From Candidatus Agathobaculum pullicola (GTDB lineage Bacteria; Bacillota; Clostridia; Oscillospirales; Butyricicoccaceae), in contig DXEF01000047.1 in NCBI GenBank assembly GCA_019115085.1, forward strand, positions 1 to 44,946: a stretch of DNA of 44,946 bases, given 5' to 3'. The notes beneath the pieces are model-generated. The model was not told where the DNA came from. It saw only the letters and a list, made by a program, of their open reading frames with translations, and made no database searches. Of the stretch, positions 15,981-24,028 are shown one piece after another. Positions within the stretch are counted from its first letter, which is position 1; each line of letters starts with the position of its first letter. Both the position numbers and the translations under genes were made by a program.

Positions 15981-16497
15981 ATTCCTTGCTCCTCCTCTCT
16001 GCCGGTGTGCCTTGCAATGCTTGGGCCAGCTTTTTTCGTGCGCGCTCATACCGTTTGCGAAGGGTTGCGGCCTGTTTGCCGTAAATAACGGCGAGTGCAT
16101 CAAAACTGCGCTGCTCGATGACCCGGCTGTATACCAGCGCGCGCTGCTCGGGCGATAGGGTTTCGAGTGCGCGACGCAGATCCTCCCCGATATAATCCGG
16201 GTCGGTAGCCATAGGCGGCGGCGTGACAAGCTGGCGCTTGCGGTGGCGCAGCAGGTCGACGCAGGTCGTATAGGCAAGGCGGTACAGCCATGCGCTCAGG
16301 CTGGTGCCCGGACAAAACCGGTGATGGTTGTCATAGGCTTTGATAAACGTGGTCTGCACGGCATCCTGTGCTTCGTGATAGTCGCATAGAATGTGATGAC
16401 AATATCGCAGAAGCGGCTGACCGTACAGCGCGATGGCATCTGCGAGCGCTGTCTCGCTGCCTTCAGCAAAGCGCTCGTCGAGTGGGCGGGCGTCCAT
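15961..16497 (-). CDS. ECF-type RNA polymerase sigma factor
   Basis: The 178-residue protein is a group IV sigma factor, directing RNA polymerase to its own regulon under control of the adjacent membrane protein. Region 2 shows ADAIALYGQPLLRYCHHILCDYHEAQDAVQTTFIKAYDN with the DAVQTTF core-binding element and AWLYRLAYTTCVDLLR. Region 4 shows LRRALETLSPEQRALVYSRV followed by SFDALAVIYGKQAATLRKRYERARKKL as the helix-turn-helix. The ATG at 16495-16497 is preceded by AAAGGGGGCG; upstream in-frame starts lack a site. An ECF-type promoter (TGTCAC, 16 bases, CCGTTAT) lies upstream and suggests autoregulation. Confidence 0.93.
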   Translation of the reverse strand: MDARPLDERFAEGSETALADAIALYGQPLLRYCHHILCDYHEAQDAVQTTFIKAYDNHHRFCPGTSLSAWLYRLAYTTCVDLLRHRKRQLVTPPPMATDPDYIGEDLRRALETLSPEQRALVYSRVIEQRSFDALAVIYGKQAATLRKRYERARKKLAQALQGTPAERRSKEYETHTG

Positions 16498-16534
16498 GAC
16501 TGCGCCCCCTTTCTTAGGAACATGTTCACCCATT

Positions 16535-16563
16535 ATAACGGATGTCAGGCACATTTTGTGACA
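16535..16563 (-). promoter_or_regulatory. Candidate ECF promoter (overlapping a TATAAT) of the sigma gene
   Basis: On the minus strand TGTCAC (16558-16563) is followed after 16 bases by CCGTTAT (16535-16541), the spacing of ECF promoters. TATAAT (16532-16537) overlaps the -10, so housekeeping sigma could also read it weakly. The 16-base geometry equals that of the twin motifs before the second ECF gene at 35104. Confidence 0.45.
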
Positions 16564-16638
16564 GTGTTTCCGGAATTTTTCCGTTTTGTTACTAAAATCC
16601 TATGAAATGGGATGGACTGAGAAAATAAATGAACAAAA

Positions 16639-16673
16639 AAACACCGTCGAAATTGTACATTACGACGGTGTTT
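16639..16673 (-). terminator. Terminator of aspS
   Basis: AAACACCGTCG (16639-16649) pairs with CGACGGTGTTT (16663-16673); on the minus strand the stem is followed by a run of seven or more T. It begins 12 bases after the aspS stop. Confidence 0.85.
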
Positions 16674-16684
16674 ACGGTTATATT

Positions 16685-18010
16685 TTACGGCTCGAGGCGG
16701 TTCATGTCACGCGGGAACATGGACGCATCACGCACGTTGGTAAGTTTCAAAAGCTGCATGGTCAGACGCTCCAGACCGATGCCCAGACCGCCGTGCGGCG
16801 GCATGCCGTATTTGTGCAGCATGGTGAACGATTCAAACAGCTCGACGTTCATCTTGCGTGCTTCCAGCTTGGCAATCTGCTCCTGATAATCGTGGATACG
16901 CTGGCCGCCGGTGGTGATTTCCAGACCGCGGAACAGCAAATCGAACGACAGGGCGAGCTTGGGATCCTCTGGGTCGTCCATCGCATAGAACGGGCGCTTG
17001 GCAGACGGGAAGTGGGTGACGAATACGAACTCGCTGCCGTGCTCTTCCTTAGCCCACTGGCAGAGCAGGACTTCCTCGTCCGGGTTGAGGTCGTAGCGGT
17101 TTTTGGACTTGTGGCCGTACTTCTCCTCCATAATCTGCTTGGCCTCATGGAAGCGGATGGTGGGAATCTCGGTGATTTCCGGGATATCCGCCTTGAGCAG
17201 AGCAAGCTCTTCCGGGCAGTGCTCCTTGACATAAGCCATGACCGATTTGAGCATGCCGGTTTCCATCGCCATGACATCATACATCGAGTCAATGTATGCC
17301 ATCTCAAAGTCCAGACCGATATATTCATTCAAATGACGCGAGGTGTTGTGACGCTCGGCGCGATATACGCTGCCGACTTCAAACACACGACCGAACGCGC
17401 CGGCGAGATACTGCTTGTGGAACTGCGGAGACTGCGCAAGATAGGCCGGCTGGCCGAAGTAGTCGAGCTTGAACAGGTTCGCGCCGCCTTCCGCACCCGC
17501 AACCACAATCTTGGGTGTGTGAATGTGGGTAAAGCCTTGCGACTGCATATACTGTGCAAAGCCGTCCGCGATTGCACCCTGCACGCGGAACACCGCTTGC
17601 TTGATGGGATGGCGCAGCGTAATCGGACGCAGCGGCAAATCTACGTCGAGCGACAGGCCCATATACTTCTTGCCCAGCGGTACCGGCAGCTGGTCGTACG
17701 GACGACCAATCACCTGGATAGCGCTTAGCACAACCTCGATGCCGTGCTCGGCGCGCGGCTCTTCGTGTACCGCACCGGTAACCTCAAGCACCATGGCATC
17801 CTTAATTTCGGCGCGCTTGATGCCGCCGATTTCGTCTCCCTGAAAGGTGCACTGGATGAGACCGCGCTCAACACGCATGATGACGAACGCAAAGTCCGAC
17901 ATATCGCGCACGCGGTGCACCGTACCGCGGAAGGTGACTTCGCCGCCGACTGCATCACACACACGCTTTACGGTATCGACATACTGGCCCGCTTCGTGAA
18001 TCATTTCCAT
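16685..18010 (-). CDS. aspS: Aspartyl-tRNA synthetase, archaeal/non-discriminating type
   Basis: This class II synthetase charges tRNA(Asp) with Asp. The archaeal-type form often also charges tRNA(Asn), whose Asp is then amidated by GatCAB. The 441-residue length matches archaeal-type enzymes, not the bacterial form of about 590 residues with a GAD insertion. An OB-fold domain comes first (about 20-110, TFRGTVHRVRDMSDFAFVIM). Class II motif 2 reads FEVGSVYRAERHNTSRHLNEY, with the RAExxNTxRHLNE signature typical of archaeal AspRS; motif 3 is GGLGIGLERLTMQLL. The Glu/His of AspRS rather than the AsnRS version (RAENSNT) supports Asp specificity. A clear sigma-A promoter precedes it. The type implies acquisition from an archaeal-like lineage, common in Clostridia. 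Confidence 0.9.
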   Translation of the reverse strand: MEMIHEAGQYVDTVKRVCDAVGGEVTFRGTVHRVRDMSDFAFVIMRVERGLIQCTFQGDEIGGIKRAEIKDAMVLEVTGAVHEEPRAEHGIEVVLSAIQVIGRPYDQLPVPLGKKYMGLSLDVDLPLRPITLRHPIKQAVFRVQGAIADGFAQYMQSQGFTHIHTPKIVVAGAEGGANLFKLDYFGQPAYLAQSPQFHKQYLAGAFGRVFEVGSVYRAERHNTSRHLNEYIGLDFEMAYIDSMYDVMAMETGMLKSVMAYVKEHCPEELALLKADIPEITEIPTIRFHEAKQIMEEKYGHKSKNRYDLNPDEEVLLCQWAKEEHGSEFVFVTHFPSAKRPFYAMDDPEDPKLALSFDLLFRGLEITTGGQRIHDYQEQIAKLEARKMNVELFESFTMLHKYGMPPHGGLGIGLERLTMQLLKLTNVRDASMFPRDMNRLEP

Positions 18011-18054
18011 AATTATTAACGCCTCTCTGTTTCAGCATTTTCATACAGGGTCAT

Positions 18055-18083
18055 ATTATACCATTGATTTGCAAAATAGACAA
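18055..18083 (-). promoter_or_regulatory. Sigma-A promoter of aspS
   Basis: On the minus strand TTGTCT (18078-18083), a 17-base spacer ending in TGG, then TATAAT (18055-18060). No T-box leader fits in the short (about 40-base) untranslated region. Confidence 0.75.
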
Positions 18084-18127
18084 GTTTTTTGCGAGAAAAA
18101 GGTGGAAAAACAAGGGATTAAATGGTC

Positions 18128-19573
18128 TTACCGTTTGAGCTTGCGCAGCACGGCCTGCATTTCCGCGCGGCCTTCGCCGCTGGCGACAATGCACACCGCG
18201 TAGACGATTGCGCCCGCAGGTACGGCGCAGGCCAGCTGCAAGAGGTTGCCCACCGGAAGAAGGGTGCAGCCGAAGGCTGCCGCGCCGCACAGCGCGGCGC
18301 TGACGATGATGCGGGTCAGATTTTTGGCAGGTACATGGAACAGAAAACGCCGCCGCACTCGCACACAGGTGATGATAAAGTAGGACGCAAATGCAACAAT
18401 CGAGCCCATGGCGCCGCCGATAAATCCGAACGCGCGCAACAGAATAACGCTGGAAACCACTTTGATAACCGCAGCCACCGCGCTGTTTTGCAGCACATGC
18501 ACGGTAGCCTGTTCCAGTTCGTACGCCTTGTTGGCGTATTCCGTCAGCCCCATAAACAGCATGGCAAGCGCTGTGTACGCAATGACCGGCGCGCCTGCGT
18601 CATATCCTTTGGCAAACAGCACGCGCGACATCGGCAGCGCGACCGCCGTCAGGCCGGCGACTGCCGGTACGGCGATCAGCAGATACAGCCGCACACCCTG
18701 ATCGAGCAGAGGCTTGGCCGAGGACTGTCCGCCCTCGCGCCACGCGCGCAGCACAGCGGGGTATACGCCGCGCATGATGCCCACCGAAATCATGGTGAAC
18801 AGGCCGGAAGCGATAGAGTTGTTGGATGAGTAGATGCCGTAGGAATCCATATCGAAAAAGCCGACGACAAGATACTTGTCAATTTGATTGAGCAACGTGA
18901 CCGAGATGGAAACGCCCATCAGCGGCACGCCGAAGCGCAGGAATTTGCCGAACAGTTCGCGCGAGAACCAGCGCAGTCGCGCGATCGACGGCAGGCCGAG
19001 TGCGATCACCGCGCCAATACCGGCCACACCGTCTGCCATCGTGTTGGCACAGATGGCAGGGAAGGGGGAGGCCGGGTTGCGCATACCGAACACAAGGCCG
19101 TAAGCAACCAGCAGTTTGAGCACGGCGGAGGTGAGGCTGAGCGTGATGGAGGCACGCATACGGCCGAGCTGAATGAGCGCGGAATTGAGAATCTGAAAGA
19201 CCGTGTAGCTGAAAAACATGGTCATAAAGCCCAAATACAGGGGGTCGTGCAGGATCACGGCGGCGCCGCAGCAGAAGACAGCAACCGCCGCGCAGATGAT
19301 GAGGTATACGGTCGAGACGGTCGAGAACAGGCCGCGTCCCTGATCCTTGCCGAACTCTTCCCCGACATAGCGGGTGGCGGCGTTTGCCATCCAGCCGGCC
19401 AGAATCAGATAGGCGATCTGCACGTTGAAGTTGATAAAGTTGAACGTGCCGACGGTGGACTCGTAAAACAGGTGCGTATACAGTGATGTGCATGCAATGA
19501 CCAGCAGGCCTTCGATGACCTTGGCCGGCAGGAACAGCATCGCATCGCGCGTCATGGTATTTTTGGAGGACAA
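18128..19573 (-). CDS. Polysaccharide flippase (Wzx/MATE-like, MurJ superfamily)
   Basis: The 481-residue integral membrane protein has the 12-14 helix pattern of oligosaccharide flippases that move lipid-linked polymer units across the membrane. It starts MSSKNTMTRDAMLFLPAKVIEGLLVIACTSLYTHLF, and the family-typical region FGKFLRFGVPLMGVSISVTLLNQIDKYLVVGFFDMDSYGIYSS lies near the middle, followed by further paired helices. It is divergent from the glycosyltransferase-CsaB fusion, which suggests that it exports the cell-wall polymer those enzymes make. The TTG at 19571-19573 is preferred because GAGGG lies about eight bases upstream. An ATG at 19553-19555 is the alternative and has no ribosome binding site. 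Confidence 0.88.
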   Translation of the reverse strand: MSSKNTMTRDAMLFLPAKVIEGLLVIACTSLYTHLFYESTVGTFNFINFNVQIAYLILAGWMANAATRYVGEEFGKDQGRGLFSTVSTVYLIICAAVAVFCCGAAVILHDPLYLGFMTMFFSYTVFQILNSALIQLGRMRASITLSLTSAVLKLLVAYGLVFGMRNPASPFPAICANTMADGVAGIGAVIALGLPSIARLRWFSRELFGKFLRFGVPLMGVSISVTLLNQIDKYLVVGFFDMDSYGIYSSNNSIASGLFTMISVGIMRGVYPAVLRAWREGGQSSAKPLLDQGVRLYLLIAVPAVAGLTAVALPMSRVLFAKGYDAGAPVIAYTALAMLFMGLTEYANKAYELEQATVHVLQNSAVAAVIKVVSSVILLRAFGFIGGAMGSIVAFASYFIITCVRVRRRFLFHVPAKNLTRIIVSAALCGAAAFGCTLLPVGNLLQLACAVPAGAIVYAVCIVASGEGRAEMQAVLRKLKR

Positions 19574-19606
19574 AGGAAAAACCCTCGCTTTCGGTCAGAT
19601 AAATAT

Positions 19607-19635
19607 AGTATAACATGGTTTTTCGGGAAAAACAA
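19607..19635 (-). promoter_or_regulatory. Promoter of the flippase gene
   Basis: On the minus strand TTGTTT (19630-19635), exactly 17 bases, TATACT (19607-19612). It is back-to-back with the promoter of the fusion gene. Confidence 0.6.
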
Positions 19636-19666
19636 ATAACGGTTTGTAAACAGTGGCACTTGCATT

Positions 19667-19695
19667 TTGCATTTACACGGTATCCATGGTATACT
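19667..19695 (+). promoter_or_regulatory. Promoter of the glycosyltransferase-CsaB fusion
   Basis: TTGCAT (19667-19672), 17 bases, then an extended -10 TGG-TATACT (19687-19695). GGAGGA at 19723-19728 and the TTG start at 19736 follow. Confidence 0.6.
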
Positions 19696-19735
19696 GTCTA
19701 TATCTGTGAGAAAATGTCCTTTGGAGGAATCTGTT

Positions 19736-21985
19736 TTGCGAGTGATGCATGTGATGGGCGGCGGCGACGTGGGCGGCGCTAAGACCCAAATTATGAATAC
19801 CGTCACCGGGCTTGCCAGGCGCAATGAAGTGATGCTGATTTCCTTCCGCGCAGGCCCGTTTGCGGATGAGGCACGCGAGCGCGGCATTGATGTGCGTGTT
19901 ATCGAGCGGCACAACCCGTTCCGCGCGGCACGGGCGATGCGTGATTTGGTCGATCAGTTTCAGCCGGATATCATCCATTGTCACGGCGGCCGCGCCAACC
20001 TGATGGGGGCGATGGTGCGCCGCACGCGCCGCGTGCCGGTGCTGACGACCGTGCACTCGGACTATAAGCTGGATTATCTGGGTAACCCATTCAAGCAGCA
20101 TACCTTTGGCGCGGCCAATGCGGTGGCGCTGCGTTTTCTGGATTTCTACCAGCCCGTGGCCGACCGCATGGCGCGCACGCTCATTGAGCGCGGCTTCGAT
20201 CCAGAGCGCATCGTCAAAATTTATAATGGCATGGACTTTCATCAGCCGGAGGGCGCGTTTGACCGCGCGCAGTACCTGAAAGAGAACTACGGCGCGGAAA
20301 TCGAGGATGGTGACGTGCTGTGCGGCATCGCCGCGCGCCTGACCGCGGTCAAGGACATTGCGACGACTGTGCGCGCCTTTGCCGCAGCGCTGCAGAAGGC
20401 GCCGCAGCTGCGCCTGTTCATTGCAGGCGAGGGTGAGGATGAGGACATGCTCAAAAAACTGTGCGCACAGCTAAATGTAACTGACCGCGTGACGTTTTGC
20501 GGCTGGGTGTTGCCGGTCGAGCCGTTTTTCCGCGCCATGGATATCAATTTGCTGTCTTCGGTATCCGAGACCTTCCCGTATTCCATTCTCGAAGGCGTCT
20601 GCGCGGGCTGCGCGACCATCTGCTCGGATGTGGGCGGTATGTCAGAGCTGATTGACACGGGCGAAAACGGCTATATCTTCCCGATTGGAGATGATAAAAA
20701 GCTCAGCGAATACATGGTGCGGCTGGCAAACGACGCGGAGCTGCGCCAAACCTTTGCGCAGGCGCTGTACGAAAAGGCATCGCGCGATTTCTCAAAGGAT
20801 AAGATGTGCCAGCGGCAGGAAGCCAACTACCGCCATCTGCTGGCGCGTTTCCATCGCCCGAAGGATGAGCGCGAGAGCATCGTTATCTGTGGCGCATACG
20901 GACGCGGCAATGCGGGCGACGACGCGATTTTGGAGGCAATCGTGCAGGAGATGCGCGCGCTCGACCCGGAGCGCACGATCTGCGTTATGTCCCGCCGCCC
21001 GAAGGAGACTCGCCTGACTTACCGCACGGGTGCGGTATACACCTTTAACATCTTTTCGATCCTGCGGCGATTCCGCCGCGCGGCGCTGTATATTAACGGC
21101 GGCGGCACGCTGATGCAGGACGTGACCTCTACCCGCTCCATCTGGTATTACTGCTATACGCTGCGCGCGGCAAAAAAGCGCGGCTGCAAGGTGATGATGT
21201 ACGGCTGCGGCATCGGCCCCATCAACCGCGCGGGCAACCGTAAGATGGCGGCTAAGACGATACAGGGGTCGGTCGACCGCATCACACTGCGCGATGAAAA
21301 CTCCCGGCAGGAGCTGGCGCGTATGGGCGTGACCCGGCCGGACATCCGCGTATCCGCCGACCCGACCATTATTCTGGACGCCGCACCGTATGAGGTGGTG
21401 TCGCTGGCTATGGAGCAGAGCGGCATCGACCCGAACGGGCGCTATATCGGCTTTGGTCTGCGCAACTGGAAGGGACTGGACGCGGCGCTGCCTGCGATTG
21501 CAGCGGCGGCGGATTACGCTTATGAAAAGCATGGCCTGACGCCGGTATTTGTGCCGATTGAGTTTCCCAGCGATTTGACGCCCGCCGAGCGGGTGGGCGC
21601 GCTGCTGCACTGTCCGTGGTATGCGGTGAGAACCCGTCAGCCCATTGAGGTGACCATCGGTATTCTCGCACGAATGAAAACCGTGGTAGGTATTCGCCTT
21701 CATTCGCTGATGTTCTCGGCGGGGCAGGGCGTGCCGGTTGTCGGCATGAGCTACGATATCAAGGTGGACAGCTTTCTCAAATATATCGGCAGCAGCACCT
21801 GTTTGCAGCTGCGCGAGGTGCGCGCAGACGAGCTGTGCGGCCTGATCGATAAGTGTCTGTCCGGTGCGCTGGACGAGGAAGTGCGGCGCAACGCTAAGCT
21901 GCTGCGCGAGCGTGAACATGAAAATGTGCGCGGCGCGGCAATTCTGCTTGGCATTGAAGAAGAAAAGGAGGAGGCAGAAGAGTGA
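19736..21985 (+). CDS. csaB: Glycosyltransferase (GT4)-CsaB polysaccharide pyruvyltransferase fusion
   Basis: This bifunctional protein should both transfer a sugar and add pyruvate ketal to the secondary cell-wall polymer that anchors SLH proteins. In the 749-residue product the N-terminal GT-B glycosyltransferase (about 1-375) starts with VMHVMGGGDVGGAKTQIMN and carries the GT4 motif SSVSETFPYSILEGVCAGC. The C-terminal CsaB domain (about 380-735) has ICGAYGRGNAGDDAILEAIV, LYINGGGTLMQDVTSTRSIWYY, MYGCGIGPI, and the conserved VVGIRLHSLMFSAGQGVPVVGMSYD. CsaB is usually a separate protein of about 370 residues. The TTG at 19736 is chosen since GGAGGA is seven bases away and it yields the family-typical N-terminus; ATG at 19745 is the alternative. 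The stop overlaps the next GTG. Confidence 0.92.
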   Translation: MRVMHVMGGGDVGGAKTQIMNTVTGLARRNEVMLISFRAGPFADEARERGIDVRVIERHNPFRAARAMRDLVDQFQPDIIHCHGGRANLMGAMVRRTRRVPVLTTVHSDYKLDYLGNPFKQHTFGAANAVALRFLDFYQPVADRMARTLIERGFDPERIVKIYNGMDFHQPEGAFDRAQYLKENYGAEIEDGDVLCGIAARLTAVKDIATTVRAFAAALQKAPQLRLFIAGEGEDEDMLKKLCAQLNVTDRVTFCGWVLPVEPFFRAMDINLLSSVSETFPYSILEGVCAGCATICSDVGGMSELIDTGENGYIFPIGDDKKLSEYMVRLANDAELRQTFAQALYEKASRDFSKDKMCQRQEANYRHLLARFHRPKDERESIVICGAYGRGNAGDDAILEAIVQEMRALDPERTICVMSRRPKETRLTYRTGAVYTFNIFSILRRFRRAALYINGGGTLMQDVTSTRSIWYYCYTLRAAKKRGCKVMMYGCGIGPINRAGNRKMAAKTIQGSVDRITLRDENSRQELARMGVTRPDIRVSADPTIILDAAPYEVVSLAMEQSGIDPNGRYIGFGLRNWKGLDAALPAIAAAADYAYEKHGLTPVFVPIEFPSDLTPAERVGALLHCPWYAVRTRQPIEVTIGILARMKTVVGIRLHSLMFSAGQGVPVVGMSYDIKVDSFLKYIGSSTCLQLREVRADELCGLIDKCLSGALDEEVRRNAKLLREREHENVRGAAILLGIEEEKEEAEE

Positions 21986-23160
21986 AAAACCATATCGTTT
22001 GCCTTTCAACCACCAACTATCACCCGTTACCGACGCGCAAGCAGAATGTGATGAGTCGCCTGCGGAACAGCGAGATACTGTACTTTGATCCGCCGGTGTC
22101 GCTGATTGCGCCCCTCAAGGACAAAAAAGCGTCGGCTTATATCAATAAGTATAAGCAGCCGGGGGAAAAGGTCGAAGGGCATGAAAATATCACGGTATAT
22201 GCGCTGCCGCCCGTGCTGCCGTTTTTCAATAAGTTCCGCTGGGTGAACAAAATCAACCAAAAGCGGCAGGCGGCTTTCGTGCGCAAAAAGATGCGCGAGC
22301 ATGGCTTCGGGGACGAAGCCGTGCTGTGGTGCTATTCGCCGTCTTCGTGCGATATTGTCGAGCATGTGCCGCACCGCGCGCTGGTATACGACTGCGTAGA
22401 CCGCCACTCGGCCTACAAGGGCCACATCAACCCGGCGGTGGTCGATCGGATGGAGCGTGACCTGGCGAAACCCGCCGATCAGGTGTTTGCGACGGCGGTC
22501 GGTCTTGCCGAAACGCTGGAAAACATCAATCCGACAACCAGCATGATTCCAAACGGTGCGGCATACGAGATTTTCTCACGTGTGCAGAAGGAAAAGGACA
22601 GTCTGTCTTGCCCGGCGGATATGAAAGACCTGAAGCATCCGGTATTCGGCTTTGTCGGCATGCTGCAGGAGTGCATCGACTATGCGCTGATCGAAAGGCT
22701 GGCAAAGGAGCGTCCGGACGCGACGGTGTTCCTCATCGGCCGCACGCTGCCGGGGGTAGACCTGACGCACTTGCAGAAATATCCGAATATCGTGTTTCAC
22801 GGCCTTGTGCCGCAGCCCGAGCTGCCCGCATACCTTGCGCAAATGGACGTGTGCCTGAACGTATTTCGTGCGGGCGCGTTGAGCAAGGACGTGTCACCGC
22901 TCAAGTTCTATGAGTACCTCGCCACGGGAAAGCCCATCGTTTCCACGCGCGAGCCGCTGCAGGTGGAGGATTTCAAGGACGTGGTTTATATTGCGCACAA
23001 CGCGGATGAATTCCTTTCGATGTGCGACATGGCCGCAGCGGAAAACGACCCGGAGAAGGTGCAGAAGCGGTTGGACTATGGTGCGCAGTGCTCTTGGACC
23101 GAGCGGGTGCATCAGATGGAGGCTGTGCTGTATGCCGGGGGCGTTCTGCACGAAAGCTGA
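21982..23160 (+). CDS. Glycosyltransferase (GT-B fold, TuaH/GT4-like)
   Basis: The 392-residue cytosolic or membrane-associated enzyme is a predicted GT-B sugar transferase for the same cell-wall polymer pathway as the upstream fusion. The N-terminal half shows WCYSPSSCDIVEHVPHRALVYDCVDRHSAYKG, typical of TuaH-like transferases, and MIPNGAAYEIF. The C-terminal half has GFVGMLQECIDYALIERLAKERPDATVFLIG, VFHGLVPQPELPAYLAQMDVCLNVFRAG and PLKFYEYLATGKPIVSTREP, the nucleotide-sugar-binding region. It starts with GTG at 21982 overlapping the previous stop (GTGA), with AAAGGAGGAGG a little upstream. The sugar donor and acceptor cannot be told from sequence. Confidence 0.88.
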   Translation: MKNHIVCLSTTNYHPLPTRKQNVMSRLRNSEILYFDPPVSLIAPLKDKKASAYINKYKQPGEKVEGHENITVYALPPVLPFFNKFRWVNKINQKRQAAFVRKKMREHGFGDEAVLWCYSPSSCDIVEHVPHRALVYDCVDRHSAYKGHINPAVVDRMERDLAKPADQVFATAVGLAETLENINPTTSMIPNGAAYEIFSRVQKEKDSLSCPADMKDLKHPVFGFVGMLQECIDYALIERLAKERPDATVFLIGRTLPGVDLTHLQKYPNIVFHGLVPQPELPAYLAQMDVCLNVFRAGALSKDVSPLKFYEYLATGKPIVSTREPLQVEDFKDVVYIAHNADEFLSMCDMAAAENDPEKVQKRLDYGAQCSWTERVHQMEAVLYAGGVLHES

Positions 23161-23219
23161 CGCACGGGACGAATATCTTTGGGCATTTGCACAAAAGAGG
23201 AAAAAAGAGTGTAAAATGC

Positions 23220-23248
23220 TTGCAATGCACGGGCGTTTTGGATAAAAT
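23220..23248 (+). promoter_or_regulatory. Promoter of the purine operon
   Basis: TTGCAA (23220-23225), 17 bases, TAAAAT (23243-23248), giving an untranslated leader of about 180 bases before purE. No match to the Bacillus PurBox or to a purine riboswitch core is visible. Confidence 0.55.
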
Positions 23249-23292
23249 AATAGTGTATCTTCACCGACCGCCTGATAGAAAGAGGTGCGCAT

Positions 23293-23376
23293 ATGACCGG
23301 CAGTGTTTTCTTGATGCAAACAACAGAAAAGTCCGGGCATTGGTGCACGGTTTCGGGCATTGGTGCAGCACATTGA
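23293..23376 (+). CDS. Possible 27-residue leader peptide of the purine operon
   Basis: An ATG at 23293, six bases after AGAGGTG, opens a frame encoding MTGSVFLMQTTEKSGHWC and onward to GIGAAH, stopping at 23374-23376, ten bases before a 22-base palindrome. The position between promoter and hairpin resembles an attenuator peptide. However, the peptide contains no codon run linked to purines, and its coding region includes a 14-base direct repeat (see below) that may be the real signal. Support is positional only; no family is recognised. Confidence 0.3.
   Translation: MTGSVFLMQTTEKSGHWCTVSGIGAAH
23334..23367 (+). repeat. 14-bp direct repeat in the purE leader
   Basis: CGGGCATTGGTGCA occurs at 23334-23347 and again, unchanged, at 23354-23367, a 20-base period (about two helical turns). 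Such face-matched repeats suit cooperative protein binding; it could also be chance duplication. Confidence 0.6.
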
Positions 23377-23385
23377 ACGCATATA

Positions 23386-23410
23386 GGACACGGGTATACC
23401 CGTGTCCTCA
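23386..23410 (+). terminator. Palindromic hairpin, possible attenuator before purE
   Basis: 23386-23407 is a perfect 22-base palindrome (GGACACGGGTA then its complement), followed by TCATTTGTTTTTG. CCTCA at its end (23406-23410) can instead pair with TGAGG at 23419-23423, which contains part of the purE ribosome binding site. Mutually exclusive structures are thus possible. Confidence 0.5.
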
Positions 23411-23434
23411 TTTGTTTTTGAGGAGGAATTGCAG

Positions 23435-23926
23435 ATGAAAAAAGTTCTGGTCATCATGGGCTCGGACAGCGACCTGAAGGTGATGGAGAAGTGCATCGAC
23501 CGTTTAAAGTCGTTTGCTATCCCGACCAAAGTGCGCATTTGCTCTGCACATCGCACGCCGGCGGTGGCCGAGCAGCTGGCTAAGAACGCTAAAGAAGATG
23601 GCTTCGGCGTTATCATTGCAGCAGCGGGCAAGGCAGCCCATCTGGGCGGCGTGCTGGCGGCCAATACGACCCTGCCGGTTATCGGCGTGCCGATGGGCAC
23701 AAGCGTGATGGGCGGTATGGACAGCCTGCTGTCCATTGTGCAGATGCCCAAGGGTATTCCCGTGGCGACGGTTGCAATCGACGGCGCGGACAACGCCGCG
23801 ATTCTGGCGGCGCAGATAATTGCGCTGTCGGACGACGCGCTCGCGGACAAGCTCGCGCAGTTCAAGGCGGACATGGCAAGCGAGGTCATGGCCAAGGATG
23901 AAAAAATCAAGGCGCAGTTTGCATAA
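23435..23926 (+). CDS. purE: N5-carboxyaminoimidazole ribonucleotide mutase
   Basis: Class I PurE converts N5-CAIR to CAIR in the sixth step of IMP synthesis. The 163-residue protein shows VLVIMGSDSDLKVMEKC (phosphate and substrate loop, about residues 4-20), VRICSAHRTPAVAEQLA (the conserved SAHRTP with the catalytic His) and AAAGKAAHLGGVLAANTTLPVIGVPMGTSVMGGMDSLLSIVQMP. Class I PurE usually works with PurK, which is not in the window. AGGAGG is seven bases upstream of the ATG at 23435; the in-frame ATG at 23402 lies inside the palindrome and is rejected. It is the first gene of the purine operon, 102 bases before purC. Confidence 0.96.
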   Translation: MKKVLVIMGSDSDLKVMEKCIDRLKSFAIPTKVRICSAHRTPAVAEQLAKNAKEDGFGVIIAAAGKAAHLGGVLAANTTLPVIGVPMGTSVMGGMDSLLSIVQMPKGIPVATVAIDGADNAAILAAQIIALSDDALADKLAQFKADMASEVMAKDEKIKAQFA

Positions 23927-23976
23927 AAGGGTAAAGGCGCGGCAGGCGTGACCATTGCGTCGGTCGGGTACAACCC

Positions 23977-23997
23977 AAAACAAAACCGTTTTGTTTT
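23977..23997 (+). other. AT-rich inverted repeat between purE and purC
   Basis: AAAACAAAAC (23977-23986), one base, then GTTTTGTTTT (23988-23997), a perfect inverted repeat. Its stem is weak and A/T-only apart from the centre, so it may be an mRNA-stability or processing element rather than a terminator. Confidence 0.4.
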
Positions 23998-24028
23998 AAA
24001 TTACACACATAAATGGAGGAATATGGAC

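Noticed and set aside
18011-18127. T-box leader upstream of aspS
   Set aside because: The promoter leaves only about 40 bases before the start codon, too short for a T-box, and no AGGGTGG-type T-box sequence is present.
19667-19735. Upstream ATG start for the glycosyltransferase-CsaB fusion
   Set aside because: It lies inside the promoter, overlapping the -35, and lacks a ribosome binding site. The TTG at 19736 has GGAGGA seven bases upstream and gives the expected N-terminus.
23250-23434. Purine riboswitch or PurBox upstream of purE
   Set aside because: I looked for the conserved junction sequences of purine riboswitches and for CGAA-type PurBox repeats and found neither. The hairpins here are of another kind.
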